DNA of 64,000 nucleotides, from NCBI GenBank assembly GCA_916988195.3, contig CAKASQ030000039.1:124001-188000 (forward strand), given 5' to 3'. The stretch comes from Oscillospiraceae bacterium. Its GTDB lineage: Bacteria > Bacillota > Clostridia > Oscillospirales > Oscillospiraceae. A program made the position numbers and the translations under genes. The notes below the pieces were generated by a model. That model had not been told where the DNA came from. It worked only from the letters and a program-made list of their open reading frames with translations, and searched no databases. Positions 16,692 to 24,864 of this stretch are shown here, one piece after another. Every line of letters begins with the position of its first letter. Positions within the stretch are counted from its first letter, which is position 1.

Positions 16692-17050
16692 TCAGAATCC
16701 TCCATCTTTTCTGTAAACTTTTCGCCCATGATGCGTTTCATCTTTTTATCCAGCGTTTCCACGCCGTCATAGCTGCCTGTGACGGTGTAGACTGTGCCGC
16801 CGATTTCCTTTTGCAAGGTGAACTCCGGCAGCCAGAACGCGGACAGATTTTTCACGCAGAGATGGCCGTCCTCGTTGAAGTAGCAGTTGTGCCGGGGATG
16901 ATCGGGCGGCAAGGGCTGCGGTTTGAGATACGGGTCTGGATTGGAGAAGTAATATTCCGCTGGTTCGTCGTGGTCTGCCTTTTCCCATTCCTCGATTTCT
17001 GCCAGCAGATCAGGGTCAATTTCATGTTCAAACTTCTTATCGTTGTTCAT
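16688..17050 (-). CDS. tnpW: Transposon-encoded protein TnpW
   Basis: This 120-aa acidic protein begins MNNDKKFEHEIDPDLLAEIE. The C-terminal ~65 residues (CYFNEDGHLCVKNLSAFWLP, then TVYTVTGSYDGVETLDKKM) form the TnpW domain, seen in Tn4451-type elements of Clostridia directly upstream of the serine recombinase. The stop overlaps the recombinase start by four bases, indicating coupled translation. The exact function is unknown. Position suggests an accessory role in transposition or mobilization. The relaxase gene lies 24 bases upstream in the same operon. The sequence is intact even though its recombinase partner is broken. Confidence 0.82.
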   Translation of the reverse strand: MNNDKKFEHEIDPDLLAEIEEWEKADHDEPAEYYFSNPDPYLKPQPLPPDHPRHNCYFNEDGHLCVKNLSAFWLPEFTLQKEIGGTVYTVTGSYDGVETLDKKMKRIMGEKFTEKMEDSE

Positions 17051-17073
17051 GGTGGTGTCCTTTCTCCGATGGG

Positions 17074-18567
17074 TTATCGGTCTATATCATGATGTTTGAT
17101 TTTCGTCTTTTGTGGTGCGTCTGCTTTCAGGGCAACATCTACATAGCGGCGTACCTTTTGCAGCTCGGCAACTTCCTCCCGCTGGGCTTTCAGCTTTACA
17201 TATTCCGCTTCGTTCTCTGTGGTCAGCGCGGCAAGCTCGGTCTGCCACGCTTTTGGCGTCAGCTTCATATCCGGCAGATTTGCCCGCAGATAGCGGTTAG
17301 CTGCATCCCATATTGCGAGATCGGCGCGGTGTGCTTCTGCAAACTTTTCCTGCTTGCCCTTCCAGCGGATTTGCTTGTATTCATCGTGGATGGGCTGCGT
17401 CTCCCGCATGTTCTGCGCCTGTTCTATGAGCTTTTGAAGCTGACGGATGCGCGTCTCTCTCGGCTTCATGCCGCTGCGGATTTCGCTTGCCTTGTCATGG
17501 ACAACGGACAGGGCTGCATCCAGTTCTTCCAGCGTATAGATACCTTTTTCTGAAAGAAGATTGACAGCTTTGGAAATGGCTTTGAGTTCGTCTGCGGTGT
17601 GCTGTTGCTGCCAGCTTTGGGAATAGTTCCTGCCCTTGGCTTTCTGAATATCCAGATAGCGGAATGGCAGCGTGGAGAGGTCGGGGGATTTCGGCTGCGG
17701 CGGTTCGGCGCGCAAGCTCTCCTTTGCCTTGAACACATCAAGCAGCCATTCTTTCAGCTTGCCGATCTGCGCCTTGATGTCGCGGAGCAGACGATTTGCC
17801 GCTTTGATACTGCGGTTCAGTTCGCCGCGCTCGGTAGCGATTCCTTTTTTCTCCATCTGTGACGCTGCCACGCCGATATGAACGGTGGGGATTTGATCGA
17901 TCCCCTGCCGCTCGTAGCTGCGGTGGTCGATGCGCTCCGGGCGGTTGTTCTGTTCCAAAAACTCATTGGCAAGGTCAGCCCACACCTTGCGCCAGACCTC
18001 GGCGTTCTCCTGACTGTTCCAGTCCACAAGGTCAATCTTGCGGGTTTTGTATCTGCCGCTGGACAGACGGATTCTCTCGCCGTTTTCGTCCAGCACATAT
18101 TCCTTTTTGGACTTCGGCAGCCACTTGCCATGTGCGTCCATCGGGCGCATGGTGAGAAGAATATGGGCGTGCGGATTGCCGCTGCCTGTGTCATGGATGT
18201 TGAAGTCTGCACACATTCCTCTGGAAACAAATTGAGAGGAACAGTACGCACGGACAAGCCGTACCTGTTCCTCTCTGGATAACTCTATGGGCAGGGCAAC
18301 CTCCAACTCCCGCGCCAGTTGGGAGTTGCACGCCCTTTCAATTTGCTCCACGCTGTTCCAAAGCGTTCCCCGGTCTTGAAAGTTTGTGGGAGCGTTGGAC
18401 GGCAGCAAGATTTCCGAATGGACGATGCCGCGCTTTCGGGTGTAGTCATGGATCATGCCGTCCCACTCGTTTGTGATTTTCTCACCGCTTCGGTAGGCAG
18501 CAGCGGCAACGGCTGACTTGCCATTCCCCCGGCTGATAATTTTGATGCTGCAATGATAGATTGCGAT
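17074..18567 (-). CDS. mobL: MobL/MobA-type (MOBQ) relaxase, apparently starting at ATC
   Basis: This 497-aa frame encodes a conjugative relaxase that nicks oriT and leads the strand during transfer. The conserved N-terminus (AIYHCSIKIISRGNGKSA, then AAAAYRSGEK, supplying the catalytic Tyr) is encoded only upstream of the first ATG (18456). The in-frame codon nine bases after GGAGG is ATC at 18565-18567, where relatives have ATG (MAIYH). The metal motif GNPHAHILLTMR, the MOBQ region WNSVE and a long coiled-coil C-terminus are intact. Either ATC initiates weakly, or a single-base change has crippled the gene. The oriT lies ~200 bases upstream. Confidence 0.8.
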   Translation of the reverse strand: MAIYHCSIKIISRGNGKSAVAAAAYRSGEKITNEWDGMIHDYTRKRGIVHSEILLPSNAPTNFQDRGTLWNSVEQIERACNSQLARELEVALPIELSREEQVRLVRAYCSSQFVSRGMCADFNIHDTGSGNPHAHILLTMRPMDAHGKWLPKSKKEYVLDENGERIRLSSGRYKTRKIDLVDWNSQENAEVWRKVWADLANEFLEQNNRPERIDHRSYERQGIDQIPTVHIGVAASQMEKKGIATERGELNRSIKAANRLLRDIKAQIGKLKEWLLDVFKAKESLRAEPPQPKSPDLSTLPFRYLDIQKAKGRNYSQSWQQQHTADELKAISKAVNLLSEKGIYTLEELDAALSVVHDKASEIRSGMKPRETRIRQLQKLIEQAQNMRETQPIHDEYKQIRWKGKQEKFAEAHRADLAIWDAANRYLRANLPDMKLTPKAWQTELAALTTENEAEYVKLKAQREEVAELQKVRRYVDVALKADAPQKTKIKHHDIDR

Positions 18568-18770
18568 AACGGTTTACCTCCGATCTTCGTGATTCAGCCC
18601 CATGAAACGGAACAGCTTGCCGCAGCAAGGTGTTCTGCTTCGTGGGGACGCAAAAGGGTAGACAGCGCAAGCTGACGCAGGGAAAATGCAGTTTTCCCTG
18701 TGCGGCGCAAGCCGCCAATGTGGGCGCGTGGAGATTTCCATGCGCTCACAAGTTCTCGGCAGAGCGCACG

Positions 18771-18801
18771 ACACCCGCAAGGGTGTATAAGTGCGCCCTT
18801 G
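18771..18801 (+). other. oriT: Origin of transfer (oriT) of the MobL element, RSF1010-like
   Basis: An inverted repeat, ACACCC-gcaa-GGGTGT (18771-18786), is followed at once by TAAGTGCGCCCT (18788-18799). This arrangement and core match what I know of RSF1010/R1162-type MOBQ nick regions, where the relaxase cuts within TAAGTGCG/CCCT. The site lies between the DUF3847 gene and the MOBQ relaxase gene, exactly where an oriT is expected. Confidence 0.75.
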
Positions 18802-18813
18802 TTACCAAGGGTA

Positions 18814-19113
18814 TTATCCGGCTCCCACCCCCTCGGCGCGTTTTTTCAAATACTCCTGTGCTTCCGTACTCTTTGCGATGTGATACAGGAAGTCCTTTCC
18901 CTCGTCCTCTGTCATGGTTTTCAGTTCCGGCACAATGCTTTCCATGAAGCCGCCAAACAGGAAAATACGGTGATTGCGCTCCTTGCGTTTTTCGGTGGAC
19001 AGCTTGCGGTTAAGCATCTTGTTTCGGTTTTCATACTGCTGTAATAGCTTCTGTGTGCGTTCCAGTTCGGCGTTACATTCCTCGATGGTCTGCGGTAGTT
19101 TTTTCTTTGGCAT
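18814..19113 (-). CDS. DUF3847 protein of mobilizable element
   Basis: This 99-aa basic, helical protein begins MPKKKLPQTIEECNAELERT and contains a coiled coil (LLQQYENRNKMLNRKLSTEK) and the segment FLFGGFMESIVPEL. It matches the DUF3847 pattern seen directly upstream of MobA/MobL relaxases in Clostridial mobilizable elements. AAAGGAGCG lies upstream of the ATG. Binding next to oriT as a relaxosome helper, like a MobC analogue, is plausible from position and charge but unproven. It is first in the operon DUF3847-oriT-mobL-tnpW-recombinase. Confidence 0.78.
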   Translation of the reverse strand: MPKKKLPQTIEECNAELERTQKLLQQYENRNKMLNRKLSTEKRKERNHRIFLFGGFMESIVPELKTMTEDEGKDFLYHIAKSTEAQEYLKKRAEGVGAG

Positions 19114-19148
19114 AGGTAGTCGCTCCTTTCTTGATTTTTGGCAAAAGA

Positions 19149-19180
19149 AAAGCGCAACCGATTTTTGTCGATTGCGCTTT
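19149..19180. terminator. Hairpin at the outer edge of the MobL element
   Basis: The stem AAAGCGCAA / TTGCGCTTT has a T-rich loop. It lies upstream of the DUF3847 gene and just before the truncated ABC locus, so it may be a terminator of the interrupted gene or the element's end structure. Confidence 0.4.
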
Positions 19181-19205
19181 GCAGATCACTTAAAATGGAA
19201 CACAG

Positions 19206-19478
19206 TTAGTTCTTACTTAAAGGACAGTCATAAAGAATATAGACATTAAATCCTCTATGCTGCGTTTCACTATTTTCCCCAACAGGCGCTGTAAACCAGC
19301 TCGTTTCCATCAGAATCACATCAGGTGTTCCGGAGGTGTAATAAACTTTTGCCGCCCCTGTGTTGCTGGAGAGTATGCCGGTTGGAATGGTATCATATCC
19401 GCTGAACTTCGCTGTTCCTGCAAGTGTAAATTCATCAGGAACAGTACCTTCTATGCGAACTCCATATGTGGATTTCAT
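19206..19478 (-). pseudogene. C-terminal fragment of an unidentified protein
   Basis: The frame beginning MKSTYGVRIEGTVPDEFTLA reads as a beta-rich, Thr/Gly/Ser-containing segment ending GFNVYILYDCPLSKN. It starts in a four-base overlap with the stop of the truncated permease and has no ribosome site. Codons upstream of 19478 in this frame are a shadow of the permease. I do not recognise the family. The simplest reading is that a deletion joined the 3' end of an unrelated gene to the middle of the permease gene. Confidence 0.45.
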
Positions 19479-20209
19479 CTCATCATACCCTGAAATAAGC
19501 AGGGCAGAACACTCGGCAATGTTACATAGCGGAGAATTTTCCATTCGCTACTTGCCCCGAGCGTCTGCGCAGCTTCAATATATGCATGATCTACCTGCAA
19601 AATCCCACGCATGATTCCGGACGCAACAGGATACCATACAGAATACGCGACCATTGCAACGCAGCCTTGAAACAGACTTTTGGAGAGCACAAAAAACAGT
19701 GCCATCCATGTAACGGATGGAATTGGCGCAAGCACGCGAAGAATCGGTGCAATCCAATATCGCGCTTTTCGGGAGCGTCCTGCTGGGATACCAGTCAGCA
19801 ATCCGATCAGCATCCCCCAAAAGTAACCGGTAAACAGCAGCTTGAGCGAATTTCCGGCGCAGTCAAGAAGAATGCTCCGATCCAAAACCAACTCTGCAAG
19901 AAGCCGATCCGGACTTGGAAACATGGGCGGACCAAAGATGCCTGTTTTCTGTGTCAGAACGTCCAGCACAAGAAAAATCAGAAAAATAGCCGTATACCAC
20001 GCAGAACGGTCTCGAAGCCAGTTCAATACAGAGCTGCTTTGGATGGATAACAGTGTTAAAATCAGGACACCGCACATCAGGATGCCGATGAATACAGGAA
20101 GCGTTCCAGATACAGCCTGTGCATTTGGAACAGTGTAATGCTCTATCAGGACGGCCGCTCCAGCTAAAAGCGGAAGCAATCCGCATGTCATCCGTTTAAT
20201 CTTCTTCAT
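19475..20209 (-). pseudogene. ABC transporter permease, C-terminally truncated
   Basis: This 244-aa frame has several membrane helices and the cytoplasmic EAA loop (IEAAQTLGASSEWKILRYVT followed by LPSVLPCLFQG) of SsuC/TauC-type permeases. Family members carry two more helices after this loop. Here the frame stops within a few residues (GMMR), so the transporter half is incomplete. It lies 57 bases downstream of the substrate-binding lipoprotein gene in the same operon. The ATPase gene expected for such a system is missing from the window. It probably became a pseudogene when the mobile elements inserted or when the flanking DNA was deleted. Confidence 0.8.
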
Positions 20210-20266
20210 AGATTTAACCTAATTGTGGTCTTTCAGGTGCGTGAGGGTAAACGGTTCGCAGAACAG

Positions 20267-21415
20267 TTAAGATGCAAACTCCGCATCAACGCTGGATAAG
20301 TCAAAGGCCTTCCATGCAACGGTCTTCAGATGCTCCAAATCAGCGGAAGCATCAATAATTCCAGCGGCAACATATTCATCAACAGAATTTTCAAGGCACA
20401 TTTCACACTGCGCATTGGAAACGCCAAACTTCCAAAGCTTCATCAGCTTCACCGCATAATCCGGGTTCACATTGAAGCCATAGTTGTCAGCCAACATCTG
20501 AACTGCCTCATATTTATTCTCGTCATTCTGATCCACCCAGAGGCAGGCTCGATACACCGCACGCGTCATTTTTTCCGCGCAAATCGGATTATTCTCAATA
20601 AATGCGCTGGACAAGCCGAAAACGCAGCAGGGCTCGTCTTTGAAATCTTCATCGAAAGTATTGGAATGGATTCGGCGCACGGAACCATCGTCAATCCATT
20701 TCTGGACCATCTGGTCAGCTGCAACAAGAATCTGCGCGTCACCCTTTTTCAACACTTCAAGGCCGAGCGATGCGTCGAAATTGATCCACTTAAAATCTTC
20801 AACAGAAAGGCCTTCGTGAATAACGGAGCGCATACCATAATTATGAACACCGCTTCCAAATCCACCGCTTACAGCAATCGTCGCGCCAACGCAATCCTGA
20901 TAGCTTTGAATATCAGAGTCCGCCAGAACAACAACGGAGCCACAACCGGTATGAATACCTGTCGTAAATGTGAAGCCGACGCCATTACTGATTGCCGGAA
21001 GCCACGATGCAAGGAATCCACCGGTTGCATCAATCTTCCCACTGGCAAGCGCTTCTTTGTCAGACTCAACAGAAATAATCTCTACATCAAGTCCTTCCGC
21101 TTCGTAGTAGCCGAGGAAATAAGCTAAGGCCATCGGACTGGTACACAGACTTCCGCCGCCATAACTGACGTGAATGGTACGGTTGGCAGCATCTTCTGCA
21201 TGGAAGGCCGTGTCATCGTACGTAAAGCCATTGACAGTGACCATTTTTCCTGAAGATTCTACTTCCTGTTCTTCGGATTCAGGTTGTTCCTGCGGTAGAG
21301 CGGATTCTGCATCCTCCTGCTTTGCAGGTTCGGTTTGCTGTACCTGCGCTGAAGCGCAGGCACATAAGGCAAGTGTTAAAACCATTGCGAGCAATAATGC
21401 GAGATATTTCTTCAT
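20267..21415 (-). CDS. ABC transporter substrate-binding lipoprotein (NMT1/SsuA-like)
   Basis: This 382-aa exported protein has a lipobox signal peptide (LVLTLALCAC) and a Gln/Glu/Pro-rich linker. The periplasmic-binding fold of the NMT1/SsuA/TauA group follows (IHVSYGGGSLCTSPMALAYF, LGYYEAEGLDVEII, GKIDATGGFLASWLPA, GATIAVSGGFGSGVHNYGMR). These proteins bind sulfonates, nitrate, thiamine precursors or similar small molecules. The substrate cannot be read from sequence. GAAAGGAAAAG precedes the ATG, and TATAAT on the minus strand (21471-21476) is a likely -10. With its permease truncated and no ATPase present, uptake by this system is unlikely. Confidence 0.85.
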   Translation of the reverse strand: MKKYLALLLAMVLTLALCACASAQVQQTEPAKQEDAESALPQEQPESEEQEVESSGKMVTVNGFTYDDTAFHAEDAANRTIHVSYGGGSLCTSPMALAYFLGYYEAEGLDVEIISVESDKEALASGKIDATGGFLASWLPAISNGVGFTFTTGIHTGCGSVVVLADSDIQSYQDCVGATIAVSGGFGSGVHNYGMRSVIHEGLSVEDFKWINFDASLGLEVLKKGDAQILVAADQMVQKWIDDGSVRRIHSNTFDEDFKDEPCCVFGLSSAFIENNPICAEKMTRAVYRACLWVDQNDENKYEAVQMLADNYGFNVNPDYAVKLMKLWKFGVSNAQCEMCLENSVDEYVAAGIIDASADLEHLKTVAWKAFDLSSVDAEFAS

Positions 21416-21479
21416 AACTTTTCCTTTCTTTTCTCGTTGTGTTTTTCACCAACTTAAAATAAACATAAAGATTATATCT

Positions 21480-21784
21480 CAAATTTATTGGCAAGAAAAA
21501 GCTCCCGGGGAGGTTAAACGCAAAACATTTGTAGGAATTATAAAAATATGCTGTGCTTTTCTTGTGCGGTTTGCTGATAAACGACGTAACTCAGAACCCC
21601 ATAGGGAGGTTTTGTCTTTAGAAAATCAGCACCTATTTATGTTCAAAACCCCATGTGGGGATATGAAAACACGCGATGTACGTACAAAAAGCATCCCCGG
21701 GGGGAGCTTCCGAATGGGCTTGCGGTCTGCTACAATACAGCCATCGGTTAATACGCTCAACCCAATCCAATCCTAAAACAAAAG
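21480..21784. other. Non-coding stretch upstream of the ABC locus
   Basis: About 300 bases hold no convincing gene on either strand. Notable short features are CCCCATGTGGGG (21648-21659), two further ACCCCAT/AGGGAGG patches and TACAAT at ~21732. Plus-strand frames lack ribosome sites. The two plus-strand terminators that follow suggest that a plus-strand transcript, now lost or non-coding, once ended here. Confidence 0.35.
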
Positions 21785-21820
21785 CGCGGCGTTTCTTGGG
21801 GAAGAAAACGCCGTGTTTTT
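21785..21820 (+). terminator. Plus-strand terminator
   Basis: The stem CGGCGTTT / AAACGCCG is followed by GTGTTTTTGTTT. No plus-strand gene was found upstream. Confidence 0.6.
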
Positions 21821-21838
21821 GTTTGGAACGTAATAGCC

Positions 21839-21870
21839 GGAGCGCTATCCGCATTTACGGATAGCGCTCC
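21839..21870 (+). terminator. Strong hairpin next to DUF6076 copy 2
   Basis: The stem GGAGCGCTATCCG / CGGATAGCGCTCC is followed by TATTTTTTCT on the plus strand, 12 bases from the DUF6076 stop codon. It probably terminates plus-strand transcription. For the minus-strand gene it lacks a T-run. Confidence 0.65.
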
Positions 21871-21881
21871 TATTTTTTCTA

Positions 21882-22875
21882 TCATTCTGCGTTGAGCGCC
21901 TCGGCAATCTCCTGCGCGATGCGCTGCCGTTCCTCCTCATTCTCTGCCCGCGCATATCGTTCCAGCGCAGCATCCCGCAGATCTGCCGCCTGTCTGGACC
22001 ATACCTCGAACTCGCCCTTGGTCATCAGTCCGCTTCTGATACGGGCAAAATATTTTTTGTAAGCCCGCTGGTGAACTTTCCAGATATCGTTATTCTCTAC
22101 CTTGCTGCGGAAGCTGCTGCTCGCGCCGATTTCCCGGCAGGTCTTGCCGTTCTGTCCCGGTGCAGGCCCGGTGCAATAGGCGTAGGTCGCTCCCGGTGTC
22201 TGCAAAAACCAGCGCCCACAGTTGGCGCAGCGTTTCGGCACAAATCCTTTTTGCAGTCCCTTCATGAACTCCACATAGACGAAATCCAGCAGCCGGTCAA
22301 AGTACATCTTTTCGACGATCTCGGCTTTTTCCTTCTCGCCGCGGATGCGGTACTGCGTCTTCACCGGCGGCGCGTCTGTCTCAGGGTTTTCACCGAGACT
22401 GACGCCGCTGATAAAAGCTTCATATCCACGCGAACAGATCATCGGTGCCAGAGGAATTTTCTTCTGGCCCTTTTTCTTTTCAAATACTGCGTCCGCAAAA
22501 ACGCCGTCGAGGAACCACGCATACCGCTCCTGAATCCATCGAATATCGTCAATCTGCTGCTGCATAAACGCGGGCAGATCGTTATCTTCCTGCATCATGA
22601 ATTCTGCAAAGGCATCCTGTGCGTCTCCAATCACAAATTCTTCAACTGGCATATCGCCAAAGACGCGAAAGTCCTCCAGATACAGCCGGTAGAGCGGCAG
22701 AGAAGCAAGCCCCTTCTTCATGTCCATGTAAGCACGCAGAACATCATTGCTTTTTCCTGGAACAGCTGTGTTCAGTTGATCCAGCAATTTCTGAAATGGC
22801 GCGACGTCAAGGTTCAAAACTTCCGTCAGCACCGTTCCATACGGCTGCGGCTGCGGTCTGTCCTCCACCCAATAT
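21882..22875 (-). pseudogene. DUF6076 protein, island copy 2, N-terminally truncated
   Basis: The sequence is nearly identical to the gene at 10153-11223 from its C-terminus up to YWVEDRPQPQPYG. Identity stops at about 22875, where it abuts an integrase fragment in the opposite direction. About 50 N-terminal residues and the promoter are lost. The chance ATG at 22878-22880 lies in the joined sequence and has no ribosome site. The zinc-ribbon motif (CANCGRWFLQ ... YC ... TCREIG) is intact. Differences from copy 1 are scattered substitutions, so the copies diverged after duplication or came from related islands. Confidence 0.85.
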
Positions 22876-23197
22876 CCCATTCCCGGAATACATTTTCACG
22901 AAAGACGACGGCACACCCATCCACCCGGACACGTTCAGCAAGCACCTGAAAGCCTTGTTCGCGGAAATCGGTCTGCCGAAAACCTATCACCTGCACACCC
23001 TCCGGCACTTTTTTGTTTCAACGCTTCTGCATGAGGGCGTGGACAAAAATACGGTCGCAGACCTCGCCGGTCACGGCGACACGTCGTTTTTGGAACGCAC
23101 CTACTGCCATCCGCAGATGCAGCTCAAGCAGGACGCCGCGAAACGCATGAGCAATAGTCTGTTCGCAATACCCAATCCGGAATTGTTGGTTTCGTAG
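22876..23197 (+). pseudogene. Tyrosine recombinase C-terminal fragment (second type)
   Basis: The frame reads EYIFTKDDGTPIHPDTFSKH, then the catalytic H-x-x-R (HTLRHFF), LAGHGDTSFLERTY with the nucleophile Tyr, and a C-terminus ending NPELLVS. This is the last ~105 residues of an integrase different from the one at 23291. It is fused head-to-head to the truncated DUF6076 gene and has no start. The catalytic Arg I and both N-terminal domains are missing, so it is inactive. It records an earlier integration event at this locus. Confidence 0.8.
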
Positions 23198-23290
23198 AAT
23201 CTTCAAAATCTACTCGCTATTCCCGATTTTTCTGGTATTGTTGCTGTTACAAAATCTCAGCCGTGCTGAGCAGAACAGGAGGAATCACAA

Positions 23291-24547
23291 ATGGCAAGTA
23301 TCAGAAAACGCGGAAACAGTTATTTGCTCGTCGTCTCGATGGGCTACACACCCGACGGTCGGCGGCGCAATCCGCAGCAGAAAACGGTCAGGCCGCCGAC
23401 AGATCTTACACCGAAGCAGACGGAAAAGTGGTTACAGGAGCAGGCGATGATCTTCGAGATGAGCTGCAAGAAGCTGAACCCGGGCATCGACCGGTCGATC
23501 ACGCTGGAAAAATACACAGAAATCTGGCTGCAAACCATTGCGCCAGACAAGCTCGCAAAATCCACGCTCGTGCGCGAAAAGCAGGACGTTGAACGCTTCA
23601 AACCGTATCTCGGCAGCTACAAGCTGGTCGATCTGCGGCCGGAACACTTCCGCAGCCTGTACACAAAGCTGCGGAAACAGAAAAATAAAGCGACAGGAAA
23701 GCCGCTCTCCGAAGCGACGGTAGAAGGTGTCCACAGCTGTCTGTGCGGCATCCTCTCCGACGCGATGGAGGGCGGCTATCTTGATCACAATCCCGCGTGG
23801 CGCACTTACAAGTACGCAGGACAGAAGAAAGAGAAAAAGATCGCGGACGATGAAACGGTGAAAAAGCTGATTCAGGCGCTGGAGGCCGTGAGCATCCTGT
23901 ACGAAACCTACTTCAAGCTCATCATCGCGACCGGAATGCGGCGCGGCGAATGCTGCGCACTCAAGTGGGAGGACATCAACTACGCCGAGCGCAGCATCCA
24001 CGTCTGCAGAAACGCGGTCAAAACGACCGGCGACGAGATCATCGTGAAAGCCCCGAAAACGAAAGCGGGCAACCGGTATGTGTACTTCTCCGCCGAAATG
24101 GAAAGTCTGCTCCGCGAATACGAAGCCTTCTGCGCAGTAGAAACAGAGCTTTACGACCGACGCAAGCAGACCAAAGATGACTATGTGTTCCGCAGAAAGG
24201 GCATGGAGCTCCCGATGACGCCCTCGACCTTCACATGGCGCTTCAAGAAAATCCTCAAAGCAAACGACCTGCCGACGGACTTGAACGTTCACAGCCTGCG
24301 CCACACGGCAGCAAGCCTGTTCATCGCCAGCGGCACGGACGTCGGCACGGTCGCAGGATTGCTCGGACACAGTCAACCGTCGACCACGCTGGATATCTAC
24401 ACCCACGCCTTTGACAAAATAAAAAAGCAGCCAGTCAGATCATGCAGAGCAACTTGGAAATCTGAGCTCCCTGCTGAAACGCTCTATCCGGTTGCGCTAT
24501 GCAGCAAAAGCAAGGAATCAAAACATTATCATATAAAAATGACGTGA
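23291..24547 (+). CDS. int: Tyrosine-type site-specific integrase (near full length)
   Basis: This 418-aa frame starts after AGGAGGAATC. An AP2-like arm-binding N-terminus (MASIRKRGNSYLLVVSMGYT) is followed by a SAM-like core-binding domain (residues ~70-170). The catalytic domain has Arg (ATGMRRGE), H-x-x-R (HSLRHTA), GHSQPSTT and Tyr (LDIYTHAF). It lies directly beside tRNA-Arg, its probable attachment site. One A appears to be missing in an A-run near 24421-24426. Copy 1 reads KTASQIMQSSLEI and stops, but this frame shifts and runs 28 codons further. The catalytic Tyr precedes the shift, so activity may persist. Confidence 0.88.
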   Translation: MASIRKRGNSYLLVVSMGYTPDGRRRNPQQKTVRPPTDLTPKQTEKWLQEQAMIFEMSCKKLNPGIDRSITLEKYTEIWLQTIAPDKLAKSTLVREKQDVERFKPYLGSYKLVDLRPEHFRSLYTKLRKQKNKATGKPLSEATVEGVHSCLCGILSDAMEGGYLDHNPAWRTYKYAGQKKEKKIADDETVKKLIQALEAVSILYETYFKLIIATGMRRGECCALKWEDINYAERSIHVCRNAVKTTGDEIIVKAPKTKAGNRYVYFSAEMESLLREYEAFCAVETELYDRRKQTKDDYVFRRKGMELPMTPSTFTWRFKKILKANDLPTDLNVHSLRHTAASLFIASGTDVGTVAGLLGHSQPSTTLDIYTHAFDKIKKQPVRSCRATWKSELPAETLYPVALCSKSKESKHYHIKMT

Positions 24548-24572
24548 AATCATATGATTTCACGTCATTTTT
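24535..24572 (+). terminator. 38-nt palindrome after integrase
   Basis: AAAAATGACGTGAAATCATA and its mirror form a perfect palindrome ending in a T-run, directly against the CCA end of tRNA-Arg. It shares its core with the palindrome at 14783 and differs by compensated changes in the outer stem. It also overlaps the frameshifted end of the integrase frame. Confidence 0.7.
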
Positions 24573-24575
24573 GGT

Positions 24576-24648
24576 ACGCCCGACACGATTCGAACGTGCG
24601 ACCTACAGAGTCGGAGTCTGTCACTCTATCCAGCTGAGCTACGAGCGC
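24576..24648 (-). tRNA. tRNA-Arg (anticodon CCG), integration target
   Basis: The minus strand folds as a complete tRNA. It has acceptor GCGCTCG/CGGGCGT with two G-U pairs, D-stem GCTC/GAGT, anticodon stem ACAGA/TCTGT with loop CTCCGAC (anticodon CCG, reading CGG), and T-arm GCACG-TTCGAAT-CGTGT. TGGT on the plus strand (24572-24575) encodes the 3' CCA. The integrase gene lies just beyond its 3' end, and a 40-base copy of its 5' half lies 190 bases upstream, so the gene has served as an attachment site. No strong promoter lies directly upstream. Confidence 0.9.
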
Positions 24649-24800
24649 ATCTATGAGATAAACGGCGGTACGCCGGTCATCGTTTTTTGAAATTGGTAGT
24701 CAAACAGTAGTCAAGGAACAAGCGAAAAATCGCTCTCACACCCGAAAAGTCCAGTCGTATCAACGGCTTTGGGCTTCTCACAGCCGAATGGGGCAGAAAC

Positions 24801-24840
24801 GTCGGAGTCTGTCACTCTATCCAACTGAGCTACGAGCGCA
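24801..24840 (-). repeat. Orphan 5' half of tRNA-Arg (att repeat)
   Basis: Forty bases repeat 24610-24649 with one change (CAACTGAG for CAGCTGAG). They cover the tRNA from its 5' end through the anticodon loop, after which the sequence diverges. The half-tRNA, not the complete gene, directly follows the strong tRNA promoter. It is the scar of an integration or excision that split the gene. Between the repeats lie two GTAGTCAA copies (24696-24703, 24707-24714). Confidence 0.8.
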
Positions 24841-24864
24841 TGTTGCGTTTCAAAACGCGAGGCT

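Noticed and set aside
21480-21784. Riboswitch upstream of the SsuA-like gene
   Set aside because: Looked for T-box, SAM, cobalamin and thiamine core motifs and saw none; CCCCATGTGGGG alone is not enough.
21676-21864. 62-aa plus-strand frame in the ABC-locus upstream gap
   Set aside because: There is no ribosome site and it overlaps two terminator hairpins; left as non-coding.
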